Shown here: positions 8,963 to 19,349 of the stretch, piece by piece
Layout: each line of letters opens with the position of its first letter
How positions within the stretch are numbered: position 1 is the first letter of the stretch
Source: Vibrio taketomensis
GTDB lineage: Bacteria; Pseudomonadota; Gammaproteobacteria; Enterobacterales; Vibrionaceae
DNA length: 64,000 bases
Direction of reading: 5' to 3'
Assembly (NCBI RefSeq): GCF_009938165.1
Contig: NZ_AP019649.1
Span: forward strand, 372,001-436,000
Notes under the pieces: model-generated
The model's input: only the letters and a program-made list of their open reading frames with translations
Databases searched by the model: none
What the model was told of the DNA's origin: nothing
Position numbers and translations under genes: made by a program

Positions 8963-9449
8963 ATGAAAAGACAAGGCGGTTTCACCCTGATCGAACTAGT
9001 GGTGGTAATTGTTATTCTAGGTATTTTGGCTGTAACAGCGGCACCACGTTTCCTAAATCTTCAAGATGATGCGCGCAACGCATCACTAGAAGGTCTAAAA
9101 GGTGCAATGGCTGGCGCTACTGGTATTGTTTACGGTCGTGCAGCGATTGATGGCGTTGAAGCAGATCCTACTGGTTCTGTTTCAGATGCGTCAGGAACAG
9201 TTCAAACTGTTTACGGCTATCCAAAAGCTTCAACAAGATGGTATCGGCCAAGCGGTTGTTGGCTTAAATGACGCAAATGGTGATTGGAAAGAAGTTTCAG
9301 GTGCTGAAGCTAACTCAATTCGTTACGCGTTCAAGTCAGAAAAAGAAGCAACACCAACCAAATGTTATGTTCAATACCAAATGGCAAATACATCTGGTGC
9401 AACACCATCAATTACAGTTGAAGAATGTAAATTAAAAAGGCCAGCTTAG
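8963..9449 (+). CDS. mshA: MSHA major pilin MshA, interrupted by a frameshift
   Basis: Major pilin subunit of the mannose-sensitive haemagglutinin pilus. The N-terminus shows a short basic leader, the processing site GG|FTLIEL and the long hydrophobic helix with the conserved Glu5. The first frame runs to about residue 90 ([10 protein letters not shown]) and then fails. The pilin continues in the +1 frame ([17 protein letters not shown]) to Cys residues near the end (KCYVQ and EEC) that would form the C-terminal disulphide loop. One extra base lies between 9221 and 9236, for example in the A4 run at 9223-9226 or in TCAACAAG. An AGAGAG ribosome site precedes the start. An intrinsic terminator overlaps the stop codon. 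Confidence 0.87.
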
Positions 9450-9461
9450 CTGGCCTTTTTT
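9434..9461 (+). terminator. Intrinsic terminator at the end of mshA
   Basis: A perfect stem with arms 9434-9445 and 9449-9460 around a TTA loop, with A-run and T-run flanks. It overlaps the last codons and stop of mshA. A terminator here would make the major pilin message more abundant than the downstream mshCDOPQ message through partial read-through. Confidence 0.85.
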
Positions 9462-9545
9462 AAACCCTCTTTTCACATAGATTCAACGATCTATTTGCAA
9501 ATTTTCGATATACTACAAAGTTCATTTATTACTGGCGAAGGTAGA

Positions 9546-10010
9546 ATGAGAGCTCACAAGCTATCGGGCTTTACGTTGGTTGAGCTGATCATCGTGATCA
9601 TTTTGCTCGCAATTCTCTCGGTCTATGCTGCAAGCCGCTACATCGGCCTCGGCAGCTTTTCTGCACTTGCAATTCAAGACTCTGTTATCTCGATCGCGCG
9701 TCAAGTTCAGCTTGATGGGATGCAATCGAGTGTTACTGTTCCCAACGATAGTTTTACTCTACAGATTTCTAAAAACTGTTTTGGCTCTAAAAGTGCATGC
9801 GCTGATCGCGAAGGGCGTAGCGATTGGGTTGCGCATAAAGACGTGACATTTTCGGCATCACCGAATGTCAGCGAAATTCATTTTGATTTATTGGGTAGTC
9901 CAGAAGGTGCTGCTAGCGCTGGCGTTGCGATTACTATACATGGCTCCAACAGCAATGCGATTGTCAGTATTTGCGCCAATGGTTTGATATCAAAAACGGG
10001 GTGCTACTGA
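9546..10010 (+). CDS. mshC: MSHA minor pilin MshC
   Basis: Type IV pilin-like protein of 154 residues. The leader ends at SG|FTLVELII, with the Glu5-containing hydrophobic helix directly after. The globular part has paired cysteines (NCFGSKSACAD) and a C-terminal Cys. The frame is open 51 bases further upstream, but the ATG at 9546 gives the short basic leader (MRAHKLSG) expected for a prepilin. Its stop overlaps the mshD start by one base (TGATG). It probably forms part of the pilus-initiating tip complex, by analogy with other minor pilins. Confidence 0.87.
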   Translation: MRAHKLSGFTLVELIIVIILLAILSVYAASRYIGLGSFSALAIQDSVISIARQVQLDGMQSSVTVPNDSFTLQISKNCFGSKSACADREGRSDWVAHKDVTFSASPNVSEIHFDLLGSPEGAASAGVAITIHGSNSNAIVSICANGLISKTGCY

Positions 10011-10570
10011 TGAATCGAGTTCGAGGCTTTACCTTAATCGAAAGCATCATTGTCATGGTCGTCATGGCGATTGCGATGGTAACGTTTATTCAATTTTTGG
10101 TTCCCCAAATCGCCAATTCCGGCGACCCACATTATCAATCACGTGCAGCAGCGCTTGGGCAGAGTGTGATGACGAAAGTCTTGGCACGTAAGTTTGATCA
10201 AAATAGTGACAACTTGGGAGGGGCGATTCGATGTTCATCGGTTGATGCTGACTCAGTCCCATGTACCGGTTTAAGCGGGACTGCGAAGCTAGGACGAGAT
10301 ACCGTAGATGGTGTCGAAGAAGTCGAAGCGGTATTTAATGACGTCGATGACTATATCGGTTGTTGGACAGCAAATAGTTCAGGTGGCTGCCAAGACTTGT
10401 ATCAGCTTATTTCTGATGGTGAAGACAGCGCCTACCATAATTTTCGTGTTGATATTGATGCCGCATACGAAACCAATACAGCGCAGCAAATGGTGAAAAA
10501 AGTGACCTTTACCATTACGGCAGGCAAACATTCGCCAATCAAATATGTGGCTTATCGAGGAAATTTCTAA
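10010..10570 (+). CDS. mshD: MSHA minor pilin MshD
   Basis: Minor pseudopilin of 186 residues with leader MNRVRG and processing site G|FTLIESII followed by a hydrophobic helix to about residue 30. The globular domain holds four cysteines (CSSVDADSVPC and CWTANSSGGC). The ATG at 10010 overlaps the mshC stop, and its own stop overlaps the mshO start by one base (TAATG), so translation of the minor pilins looks coupled. The acidic, Cys-containing globular part is typical of MshD. Confidence 0.87.
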   Translation: MNRVRGFTLIESIIVMVVMAIAMVTFIQFLVPQIANSGDPHYQSRAAALGQSVMTKVLARKFDQNSDNLGGAIRCSSVDADSVPCTGLSGTAKLGRDTVDGVEEVEAVFNDVDDYIGCWTANSSGGCQDLYQLISDGEDSAYHNFRVDIDAAYETNTAQQMVKKVTFTITAGKHSPIKYVAYRGNF

Positions 10571-11313
10571 TGCGTATGCGTGGATTTACCTTGATAGAAA
10601 TGGTTGTCACCATGGTCGTGGGGGCGATTCTCGTATTGGGGATTGCCGGGTTTGTTCAGTTAGGTACTCAAGGTTATGCCGATAGCGTTGACAGGCAAAG
10701 GCTACAAACCCAAGCCAAATTTGTTATCGCTAAAATGACTCGAGAAGTTCGCCATGCCGTACCTAATATTTTTGCAGAAGATTTGGCGAATAATTGCGTT
10801 AAGTTTTATCCAATTATTGATTACGGTTTTTACGCGGTTGCCGGTGATGACTTACTTTTTATTATCGGCGATACCTCGGCATCACTTAGTTCGATTAAAA
10901 ATAAGCGTTTATTGATCAATCCAACGCAAACCCTTTTGCCATCTGAAGACTTGAGTAATGTCGCTAACAGTTTTGATCTTGCGAGTGCCGTTCAAGTTTC
11001 ACCGGGTGTTTTTGCTTTACCGAATCAAGCGACAAAGCTCGTTGGTGGTTCGGTGGTGCACAGGCATTACATTACCGATGAAGATAGACGAGTGACTTAT
11101 TGTGTTAGCGGTAATCGAGTGACTCGACAAGTGGGCCCTAACGGTGAGGCTTTACCATTGACTGATCGCGATGCCGTCTCTGTTGCCGGGGATTTCCGTT
11201 ATCAACCCGCAAGCGTGCAGCACAATGGCATAGTGCATATGGATTTAGGCTTTACCCAAGCAGGTGAAACCACGCGTTATAGACAAGATGTGCAGGTGTT
11301 AAATGTTCCGTAG
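10570..11313 (+). CDS. mshO: MSHA minor pilin MshO
   Basis: Larger pseudopilin (247 aa) with leader MRMRG and processing site G|FTLIEMVV, then a hydrophobic helix to about residue 28. It resembles the GspJ/PilW class of minor pilins in size and in position between mshD and mshP. It overlaps mshP by 11 bases. It is probably part of the tip complex that primes pilus assembly. Confidence 0.87.
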   Translation: MRMRGFTLIEMVVTMVVGAILVLGIAGFVQLGTQGYADSVDRQRLQTQAKFVIAKMTREVRHAVPNIFAEDLANNCVKFYPIIDYGFYAVAGDDLLFIIGDTSASLSSIKNKRLLINPTQTLLPSEDLSNVANSFDLASAVQVSPGVFALPNQATKLVGGSVVHRHYITDEDRRVTYCVSGNRVTRQVGPNGEALPLTDRDAVSVAGDFRYQPASVQHNGIVHMDLGFTQAGETTRYRQDVQVLNVP

Positions 11314-11740
11314 AAGAAACCAAACAGGCAGTCTGTATGTCGTGGTAATTTTTATTCTCGTGGTCATGGCTTTTTTAGCCGAGACCTTAACGCGAATTCA
11401 ATGGTCAAATTCCAATTCGCATATGCGCGATGTTTTAGGCTCACAGGCGTGGGTGCTCGCTCGTTCAGTCAATGAAGATACACTTACGCAGCTTTATCCG
11501 TTAGACGTTGTAAGCTCGGCGGTTGAAGCCAATTGCAAAGACCCTATGCCACTACCAAGCTTTGTTGATACGGATAGAAATTTTAAAGAAACGACGATGA
11601 ACTGCCGTTTAGAAACATCATACTGCCGACAAATGGGTGAGTTAGATAATACGCGTTATTACAAGTTATTTGCTTTGGTTCGTTGTGGCTCAGGTAAGAG
11701 TGAAGTTGAGCGAACAGAAGAAGTCTGGGTTAGGGAGTAG
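11303..11740 (+). CDS. mshP: MSHA biogenesis protein MshP (PilX-like)
   Basis: Protein of 145 residues with the N-terminal pattern NQTG|SLYVVVIFILVVMAF, a PilX/GspK-like pseudopilin start in which the residue at position 5 is not Glu. GspK-type tip pseudopilins also lack Glu5. The rest is a short periplasmic domain with several cysteines. It overlaps the end of mshO and is followed five bases later by mshQ. A role at the pilus tip is inferred from family. Confidence 0.83.
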   Translation: MFRRRNQTGSLYVVVIFILVVMAFLAETLTRIQWSNSNSHMRDVLGSQAWVLARSVNEDTLTQLYPLDVVSSAVEANCKDPMPLPSFVDTDRNFKETTMNCRLETSYCRQMGELDNTRYYKLFALVRCGSGKSEVERTEEVWVRE

Positions 11741-11745
11741 TTCTC

Positions 11746-14700
11746 ATGAAGATATCTAATCGTGTTTGTCTACTGCTATTGCTGCTTGCGTTTGGTTATG
11801 CACCACTGGCTTTGGCATCGCAATGCGCTCTACCTGGTGCGAGTATCAATACAAAGCAAGGATTTTGCGTCAGTTTTACTCTGGATTCCAATGGCACTAA
11901 CCGTCTGCGCTTAGAGCACGATGGCAGATATTACCCCCTCTGGACGGATGATTATGATTACTGGTGGTATTCCCCGGCTATCTTTGAGCGAGATTACGTT
12001 GGTCAAGGGAAGGAACGCGCCTTTCAAATCAAATTCACACCAACCTCAAATATAAATGCAAGATGGATTATTGGTACTCTGCAATATTATGTCGATGGGG
12101 TACTCAAGTGGACCGATCCTAATTTTGATCTTTCAGCGGTAACAGATGCCGATAAGTTTAATCCATATGTCGTATTCAATTTAATTGGAAGTGCTGGCAC
12201 GCCAGATGATTTTTGTGTCACTGCGGGGGATTGTGTAGAAAAACCAGATTATTCGACCAATGCTACCTATGAGTTCGGCGTGGCGCACTGCGACAGCATG
12301 CCATGTACAATCCCTTTTCATAAAGATTACAAGTTTACTCCCTTGGTATTTGTCATGCCCACTATCGATGATGAGGAACAAGATGAGGATGCGCCATCAA
12401 GGCTTTATGTTGCTTCCGAGCTTACCCCTAATTCAACCAGTGTAACGATAGATCAAGACAGTCTTCCGAACTTAAGTAACAGCTTTAAAACAGTTCCTAT
12501 GCGTTCGATCAGTTACCTGATCATCGAGCCAGGTACTGCGTCGATCGGTAACCATCAAGTTGTCGCAGGCTATGTTAATACCAACAAGTTTCGCTCAAAA
12601 AATGGTTCAACCGGAGATCAGAGCGTGTCCTATTCCTCTTTTGGTGGAGGATACTATGGTGACAACCCTGTCGTTTTACATCAAATTCAAACCCGTAATA
12701 ATGCGGGGTATTGGATGACATCCGGACGTTACTGGGACAACAGTAGCAACCTTCGAGGCAGCCAAGCGCGACTATTTCTAGAGCTTTCAGCATCGAGAGA
12801 TCGTTGGCATACTTATAGAAGTGAAAGAATCGCCTTTTTAGCGACTAAGCCTTCTAATGTGCTTGAAACCGATGATTATTATTTGCAGTTTAAAAATGAC
12901 TTTGAAACGGTTCAACAGTCTAGTGATGAGCCGATGGAAGATGGCTGTGAGGAGCGCTTTGCGCAAACCGATTTAAGACATGTAGATGGTGTTATTGCGA
13001 AGAAGCAAGAGCGAGCTGGTGGGCATGGTGGTTGGTTGCGTACGTGTGAAAAACAAGGCCATCAGTTCAGTGTTGTGGTTGATGAAGATTACCGCGTTCG
13101 TTCGCATATCCCTGAACGTGTCGGTTATATAGCTTTCGAACGTAAAATTAATAACTTAGATTACTGTACTTATTTTCCTCAACCAGCACAGAGTTGGAAG
13201 AATGACAGCGAACTAGTATTTAAGTCATACAAAAGCACGACGAGTAAATATCCGTATTTTATTGGGGGCTGGAGCGATTCTTTTGTAGAACAATACTTAA
13301 AGACGGTCGACGGAAAAGATGTGTTACCAATAGGTTTTGGCTCCGTAGATCATAATGGCCAAGCAACCGATAATCGCAACGATGGCAGTTGTGATAATGG
13401 GCGCTGTGCTGCGAATAATATACGTGTACCAGCGCCGAGGTTGCTAAATCCATCATACCCTGAAACGGGTGATTTGGCGTTGGGGCCGTGGAATTTCGAC
13501 TCAGAGTGTCCTGCAGATGACTCCGGTCAGTATTGTCGCTCATCATTGGATCAGGATGGAAATATAGTTGTGACGATAAAGTCCAATTTAAAGTCGCTGA
13601 GTGTACAGGGTAGTAATAATAAAAAAATGGTCGTGCGTTTTACTTCAGAATCATCCCTATATGGCCGTGTGATCGGGAATTATGAGGTGAATGCGAACGT
13701 TCATTCCATTTTTGATAATGCGGGTACATACACATTTGATCATCTAATTTTCCATACTAGAACGGATTTGACCATAGGTCAGAACATTGTTTGGAACATT
13801 GGTAGCAGCCTTGATTTTTCTAATTCAGTCAATTTAAACAATACAGCAACGACGGATGATTTTGTGATTTATGGTCCGGAGGCAAGTATTAAGTTCAGCA
13901 CAATTACTGGCGATTTTTATGCGCTACTGCTGTCAGACAAGCTTTATCTACAAAATAATTTGACGCTGTTTGGAGCCGTTACAACGAATGAGTTGAATAT
14001 TCATACTAATAACGCGACCATCGTAGGACAAAGCCAGTGTATCAATCCACCAATTGAAGAAGTGGCACGAATTGAAATCAAACCTTTTAATTACCACCTG
14101 ACTTGTGAGCTTTCACCACAAAATATCGTTGAAGTGCATGTTTTTGATAAAGATGGCAAGCCTGTAGCGGGTAAACAACCAACACTGCGAGAAGCAAGTG
14201 GTAATAACCTCAGCATCACTGCTTTATCTCAGTCGGATAGCGATGGTGTTGCCACATATAGGGTTGTCAAAAAGAATCAAAGTCAGCTAGGGAGCTATAC
14301 GTTAACCGCATCTTTACCAACTGGCGCAAATGATACGGTCACGGATACGGCGCAAATACATTATGTGCCATACAAATTTGAAGTGGCTGACATCAAGACT
14401 GTGGCAGGTAAAAAGACGAAATTTGATATCGCGGTTAAAGCCTGTAACGCCAACAATCAGTTAATTGATTTAGGTTATAAAGGTACACCAAGTGCAACTT
14501 TCTCGTATGTCCGTCCTATCACCACACCTATCGCGAGTGACCTTATTGTTCAAGCTGATTTAGATGATGGTAAACGAGATGCAGAGCTTACTTTTATGGA
14601 ATCGGGCTCGATTACTGTCGCGCTGGAAGATAAGCAGTTTGTATGTGATGACGAACGTTGCCCTATTGCTGGAGGCTCTCTAAAGGGCGAATTTAGTGTC

Positions 14701-16113
14701 GATGCACGTCCATACAAAATAGCAATTTGCGATGTTAAGCAATTTGCTCAGCCTCAAAAACTGAACCCCGCAACCACAACGGGGATGCCTGGTTTTATTA
14801 GCTCTGGGAGTGCATTTTCGGTTACCTATGTGCCTATAGTGCACCCTGATTCAAAAGGAAATATTGCGACAAATAACGAGTGCGCCTACCCAATAACAGG
14901 TAACTATGCTTTAGACAAAGGCGAATTGAAACTGACACACGATGTAGTTTATCCAACCGTGCATTCGACTCTTGGGATCTTAACTCCAGAATCGATACCC
15001 GGCTTTAATTCAAGCAAGAGCACGTTGACGTTAACGCACTCGTGGGATGATGTCGGTACGATAGCATTGAAAACTGGGGCGAATTATCTTGGTATGGATT
15101 TGGATACCGATGTACAAAATGTAGGCCGCTTCTTCCCAAGCAGTTTTGTCATTGACCAAAGCGACTGGAATGCACCGCAGGAGCAAGGAGATGTGACTTA
15201 TTTGAGTCAACCATTTGATAAGGTGGAAATTGGCGTAGCAGCGCTAAACATCAACGGAGACAAGGTCAAAAACTACCATCATTTTGCATCCGATTTACTC
15301 GCGAAGTTTGCTATCAAGCAAGACAGCAAAGTCGACAATAAACTGAGAATTGAAGAAACGGGGCATTGGCAAGCGAACACTGATGGTACGTCGGCCTGGA
15401 AGTTAATTGACGATAATGCGACAGTCATGCGTCATGAAGTAAAAAATACTGGCGCAGTGATCACGACCAAAGAAAACGGCCCGTTTAATATCGGTGGTGA
15501 AACAACCGATTATGGATTAACCATCTCTGGTGTCGATCCGGTTTCGTTTGATGCAGATAGTCAACAAACGGAAGAAGATTTTGCTTCTCAACCCAAGGTT
15601 CAATATGGGCGCATGGTCATGGGCAGTTTAGGTGGCGTGTCGGGTAGTAAGTTTACTATTCCATTGAGAATCGAGTACTGGGATGGTAATCGTTTTGCGC
15701 TTAATACTCTCGACGATAGAACCTTACTGACCGATGATGCGCAGTATCTGTGTAAGCAAACAATCTGGCCAACCACGGGATCAGATTCCGATTCAAAATT
15801 GGTCTTAGATGACGGAGTCAATAAGGTCGTCGACGGTGTGTCGACCGGTTTGGAGGCTTGGGCTGCGGATAATGTGCGAAGAGAGCAAGTACGTTTTTGG
15901 ATGCAGCTTGATGATATGACAGATTCGAGCCATTCATCACCACATTTATCACGCGTGACGGGATGCGGAACGAAAGGGTTAGATGAACCTTGGTTGCAAT
16001 ATAACTGGCAAGGAGAGGGCGATGAAGATCCTTCAACGGTCGTTACGTTTGGTATTTATCGAGGTAGCGATAAGATCATTTTCCGAGGTGAAGCCGGCTT
16101 GACTGGGCAATAA
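11746..16113 (+). CDS. mshQ: MSHA biogenesis protein MshQ, very large exported tip or adhesin-like protein
   Basis: Exported protein of 1455 residues with a clear signal peptide (hydrophobic residues about 7-22, cleavage near ALAS|QCA). The N-terminal half (about 25-570) is Cys- and aromatic-rich. Residues about 580-770 look like repeated beta-helix strands. About 775-865 resembles a bacterial Ig-like domain (VEVHVFDKDGKPVAGK). The C-terminal 580 residues match the DUF6701-type region usual in MshQ. It lacks a membrane anchor and prepilin leader. As the last gene of the pilin unit it is a candidate tip adhesin by analogy with PilY1-like proteins; this is inference. Confidence 0.85.
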   Translation: MKISNRVCLLLLLLAFGYAPLALASQCALPGASINTKQGFCVSFTLDSNGTNRLRLEHDGRYYPLWTDDYDYWWYSPAIFERDYVGQGKERAFQIKFTPTSNINARWIIGTLQYYVDGVLKWTDPNFDLSAVTDADKFNPYVVFNLIGSAGTPDDFCVTAGDCVEKPDYSTNATYEFGVAHCDSMPCTIPFHKDYKFTPLVFVMPTIDDEEQDEDAPSRLYVASELTPNSTSVTIDQDSLPNLSNSFKTVPMRSISYLIIEPGTASIGNHQVVAGYVNTNKFRSKNGSTGDQSVSYSSFGGGYYGDNPVVLHQIQTRNNAGYWMTSGRYWDNSSNLRGSQARLFLELSASRDRWHTYRSERIAFLATKPSNVLETDDYYLQFKNDFETVQQSSDEPMEDGCEERFAQTDLRHVDGVIAKKQERAGGHGGWLRTCEKQGHQFSVVVDEDYRVRSHIPERVGYIAFERKINNLDYCTYFPQPAQSWKNDSELVFKSYKSTTSKYPYFIGGWSDSFVEQYLKTVDGKDVLPIGFGSVDHNGQATDNRNDGSCDNGRCAANNIRVPAPRLLNPSYPETGDLALGPWNFDSECPADDSGQYCRSSLDQDGNIVVTIKSNLKSLSVQGSNNKKMVVRFTSESSLYGRVIGNYEVNANVHSIFDNAGTYTFDHLIFHTRTDLTIGQNIVWNIGSSLDFSNSVNLNNTATTDDFVIYGPEASIKFSTITGDFYALLLSDKLYLQNNLTLFGAVTTNELNIHTNNATIVGQSQCINPPIEEVARIEIKPFNYHLTCELSPQNIVEVHVFDKDGKPVAGKQPTLREASGNNLSITALSQSDSDGVATYRVVKKNQSQLGSYTLTASLPTGANDTVTDTAQIHYVPYKFEVADIKTVAGKKTKFDIAVKACNANNQLIDLGYKGTPSATFSYVRPITTPIASDLIVQADLDDGKRDAELTFMESGSITVALEDKQFVCDDERCPIAGGSLKGEFSVDARPYKIAICDVKQFAQPQKLNPATTTGMPGFISSGSAFSVTYVPIVHPDSKGNIATNNECAYPITGNYALDKGELKLTHDVVYPTVHSTLGILTPESIPGFNSSKSTLTLTHSWDDVGTIALKTGANYLGMDLDTDVQNVGRFFPSSFVIDQSDWNAPQEQGDVTYLSQPFDKVEIGVAALNINGDKVKNYHHFASDLLAKFAIKQDSKVDNKLRIEETGHWQANTDGTSAWKLIDDNATVMRHEVKNTGAVITTKENGPFNIGGETTDYGLTISGVDPVSFDADSQQTEEDFASQPKVQYGRMVMGSLGGVSGSKFTIPLRIEYWDGNRFALNTLDDRTLLTDDAQYLCKQTIWPTTGSDSDSKLVLDDGVNKVVDGVSTGLEAWAADNVRREQVRFWMQLDDMTDSSHSSPHLSRVTGCGTKGLDEPWLQYNWQGEGDEDPSTVVTFGIYRGSDKIIFRGEAGLTGQ

Positions 16114-16222
16114 ATGGTGATGAATAACAGGCTTGCGTAAGGAAACTGTTAGAAATTGCGTGTTTCACTCCATCTTTCTAAGACAATGCCTTGCTGTAAT
16201 GGTGAGGCATTGGTACATTTAG

Positions 16223-17308
<1,086 letters not shown>

Positions 17309-17318
17309 TCGCTGAGAA

Positions 17319-17348
17319 TGCCCAACGCTGAATCTACGACGTTGGGCA
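17319..17348 (+). terminator. Hairpin between mreB and mreC (attenuator-like)
   Basis: A 9-bp perfect stem (17319-17327 with 17340-17348) around a 12-base loop. It is followed by an A-rich stretch rather than a T-run, so it is not a standard terminator on +. It may stabilise the mreB message or reduce read-through into mreCD, which are needed in smaller amounts than MreB. Confidence 0.45.
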
Positions 17349-17375
17349 AATAAGAATAAAAGGAACTCATAATCA

Positions 17376-18263
17376 ATGAAGCCGATTTTTGGCCGAGGAC
17401 CTTCACTTCAATTACGCCTATTTTTCGCCGTGATTTTATCAGCCAGCCTTATGCTGGCTGATAGTCGTTTAGGTGCTTTTGCACAGGTGCGCTACTTATT
17501 GAATAGTATTGTCGCGCCGATTCAATATTTGGCTGATGTTCCTCGAGAAATGTTTGATGGCGTTTACGAGCGTTTCAATACCAGCCAAAGCACGATGGAA
17601 AGCAATCGAGCCCTAAAACGTGAGGTGCTGCGTCTAAAAAATGATTTATTGCTGCTCGATCAATATCAAGAAGAAAACCAACGATTACGTAAACTGTTAG
17701 GCTCTTCATTCGTCCGTGATGAGCGTAAGATGGTTGCGGAAGTGATGGCGGTGGATACTTCCCCATATCGTCACCAAGTAGTGATCGATAAAGGCCATAT
17801 TGATGGTGTGTATGTGGGACAACCTGTCGCCAATGAAAAGGGCATTGTTGGACAAGTTACCTTTGTTTCTGCGCACAATAGCCGAGTCTTGCTATTAACG
17901 GATTCGAACAGCGCAATACCTGTGCAGGTGATTCGTAATGATATTCGAGTGATCGCATCAGGTAACAGTAAGGTGGATAAAATCCATCTTGATCATATTC
18001 CAATTAGTACAGATATTCAGATGGGTGACTTGCTGGTTACGTCTGGCCTAGGCGGGGTGTACCCTGAGGGGTATCCAGTGGCATATATTGACAAAGTTGA
18101 GCGTGATAGCCACCGAGAATTTGCCATTATTGAAGCGGATCCTGTGGTCGATTTTGAGCGCCTACGTTACTTATTATTAATATGGCCAAGCGATTCACGC
18201 CAAGAAAAAGTTCAGTTAGCAGAGCCAGGCAATTTGGCAGAGGTAGAAAGCAATGGCAAATAG
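17376..18263 (+). CDS. mreC: Rod shape-determining protein MreC
   Basis: Bitopic protein (295 aa) linking MreB filaments to the periplasmic wall-synthesis machinery. It has a basic cytoplasmic N-terminus, one membrane segment at about residues 12-30, a coiled coil at about 65-112 and a periplasmic beta-rich domain to about 275. It overlaps mreD by 11 bases, so the two are probably translationally coupled. Confidence 0.95.
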   Translation: MKPIFGRGPSLQLRLFFAVILSASLMLADSRLGAFAQVRYLLNSIVAPIQYLADVPREMFDGVYERFNTSQSTMESNRALKREVLRLKNDLLLLDQYQEENQRLRKLLGSSFVRDERKMVAEVMAVDTSPYRHQVVIDKGHIDGVYVGQPVANEKGIVGQVTFVSAHNSRVLLLTDSNSAIPVQVIRNDIRVIASGNSKVDKIHLDHIPISTDIQMGDLLVTSGLGGVYPEGYPVAYIDKVERDSHREFAIIEADPVVDFERLRYLLLIWPSDSRQEKVQLAEPGNLAEVESNGK

Positions 18264-18741
18264 TGTAATGCGAGGCAAAATGGTGATTTTGGCTTCATTC
18301 ATCATTGCTTTGACGCTGCAAACTATTCCTTGGCCCGGTGTACTTGATGTCTTGCGACCATCTTGGCTGTTTTTGGTGACATGTTATTGGGTGTTGGCTT
18401 TGCCTCACCGTGTCAATGTCGGTACCGCGCTGATTTTAGGTCTATTATGGGACTTACTGTTAGGTTCCACGCTCGGTATTCGTGGCATGATGATGTCGAT
18501 ACTGATTTACTTAGTTGCGATGAACTTCTTAGTGCTACGTAACATGGCTCTTTGGCAGCAAGCGATGGTCATCGGATTGCTCTCTATTGCTTTAGAGGTC
18601 ATGATATTTATTGGTGAGTATTTGATTCAAGATATCACCTTTAATCCAATGGCGCTTTGGGCAGGATTGATTAACTGTATTCTGTGGCCATGGATGTTCT
18701 TATTAATGCGTCGAATTCGTCGTCGTTGGCATGTAAGGTAA
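18253..18741 (+). CDS. mreD: Rod shape-determining protein MreD
   Basis: Polytopic inner-membrane protein (162 aa), almost entirely hydrophobic with five or six predicted membrane helices. It is the standard partner of MreC in the elongation machinery. The start lies within the end of mreC. Length and the C-terminal basic tail (RRIRRRWHVR) are typical. Confidence 0.95.
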   Translation: MANSVMRGKMVILASFIIALTLQTIPWPGVLDVLRPSWLFLVTCYWVLALPHRVNVGTALILGLLWDLLLGSTLGIRGMMMSILIYLVAMNFLVLRNMALWQQAMVIGLLSIALEVMIFIGEYLIQDITFNPMALWAGLINCILWPWMFLLMRRIRRRWHVR

Positions 18742-18755
18742 TGGTGTAATCAGCT

Positions 18756-19328
18756 ATGCAATCAGGAACGCAGCCTAAAATATTATTGGCATCCGGCTCA
18801 CCTCGTCGCAAAGAGTTGCTTGAGCAGCTCGGGTATCAGTTTTCCATTATTCGAACCGATGTCGAAGAACAGCGTCAACGTGATGAAAGCCCATTGGAGT
18901 ATGTTACTCGCTTGTCGCAAGATAAGGCATTGGCTGGTTTACATATTGAAAATAACGCGATCGTCATTGGTTCAGATACGATCGTTGTTTGCGATCAAAC
19001 GGTTTTGGAAAAACCACAAGATTACGAACACTCAAAACAGATGTTAATGCAGTTATCAGGGCGCTCACACCAAGTGATGACCGCAGTAACCGTAGTAAGC
19101 AAAGAACAACAAGAGACGGTAGTTGTGACTACCGATGTATGGTTTAAGCCACTGTCAGAACAAGAAATAAAACTATATTGGCAATCTGGTGAACCATGTG
19201 ACAAAGCTGGCAGTTACGCAATTCAAGGTATCGGTGGCCGCTTTGTGACACGCATTGAAGGTAGTTATCATGCGGTAGTAGGATTACCGCTGTTTGAAAC
19301 CGACTGTCTCTTAAACAAATTTATATAA
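18756..19328 (+). CDS. Maf/YhdE nucleoside triphosphate pyrophosphatase
   Basis: Cytoplasmic Maf-family enzyme (190 aa) that hydrolyses non-canonical or excess nucleoside triphosphates; in this subfamily (YhdE) dTTP and UTP are the known substrates. The N-terminal signature LLASGSPRRKELLEQLG and the IGSDTIV motif with its catalytic acidic residue are intact, as is the C-terminal GRFVTRIEGSYHAVVGLPL. It lies 14 bases after mreD and just ahead of rng, the arrangement seen in enteric bacteria and vibrios. Confidence 0.93.
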   Translation: MQSGTQPKILLASGSPRRKELLEQLGYQFSIIRTDVEEQRQRDESPLEYVTRLSQDKALAGLHIENNAIVIGSDTIVVCDQTVLEKPQDYEHSKQMLMQLSGRSHQVMTAVTVVSKEQQETVVVTTDVWFKPLSEQEIKLYWQSGEPCDKAGSYAIQGIGGRFVTRIEGSYHAVVGLPLFETDCLLNKFI

Positions 19329-19349
19329 TTTTATTTTTAAGGGGCGCTC

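Noticed and set aside
16184..16212. Terminator after mshQ
   Set aside because: The 8-bp stem has a 13-base loop and no T-run, so it is not a convincing intrinsic terminator.
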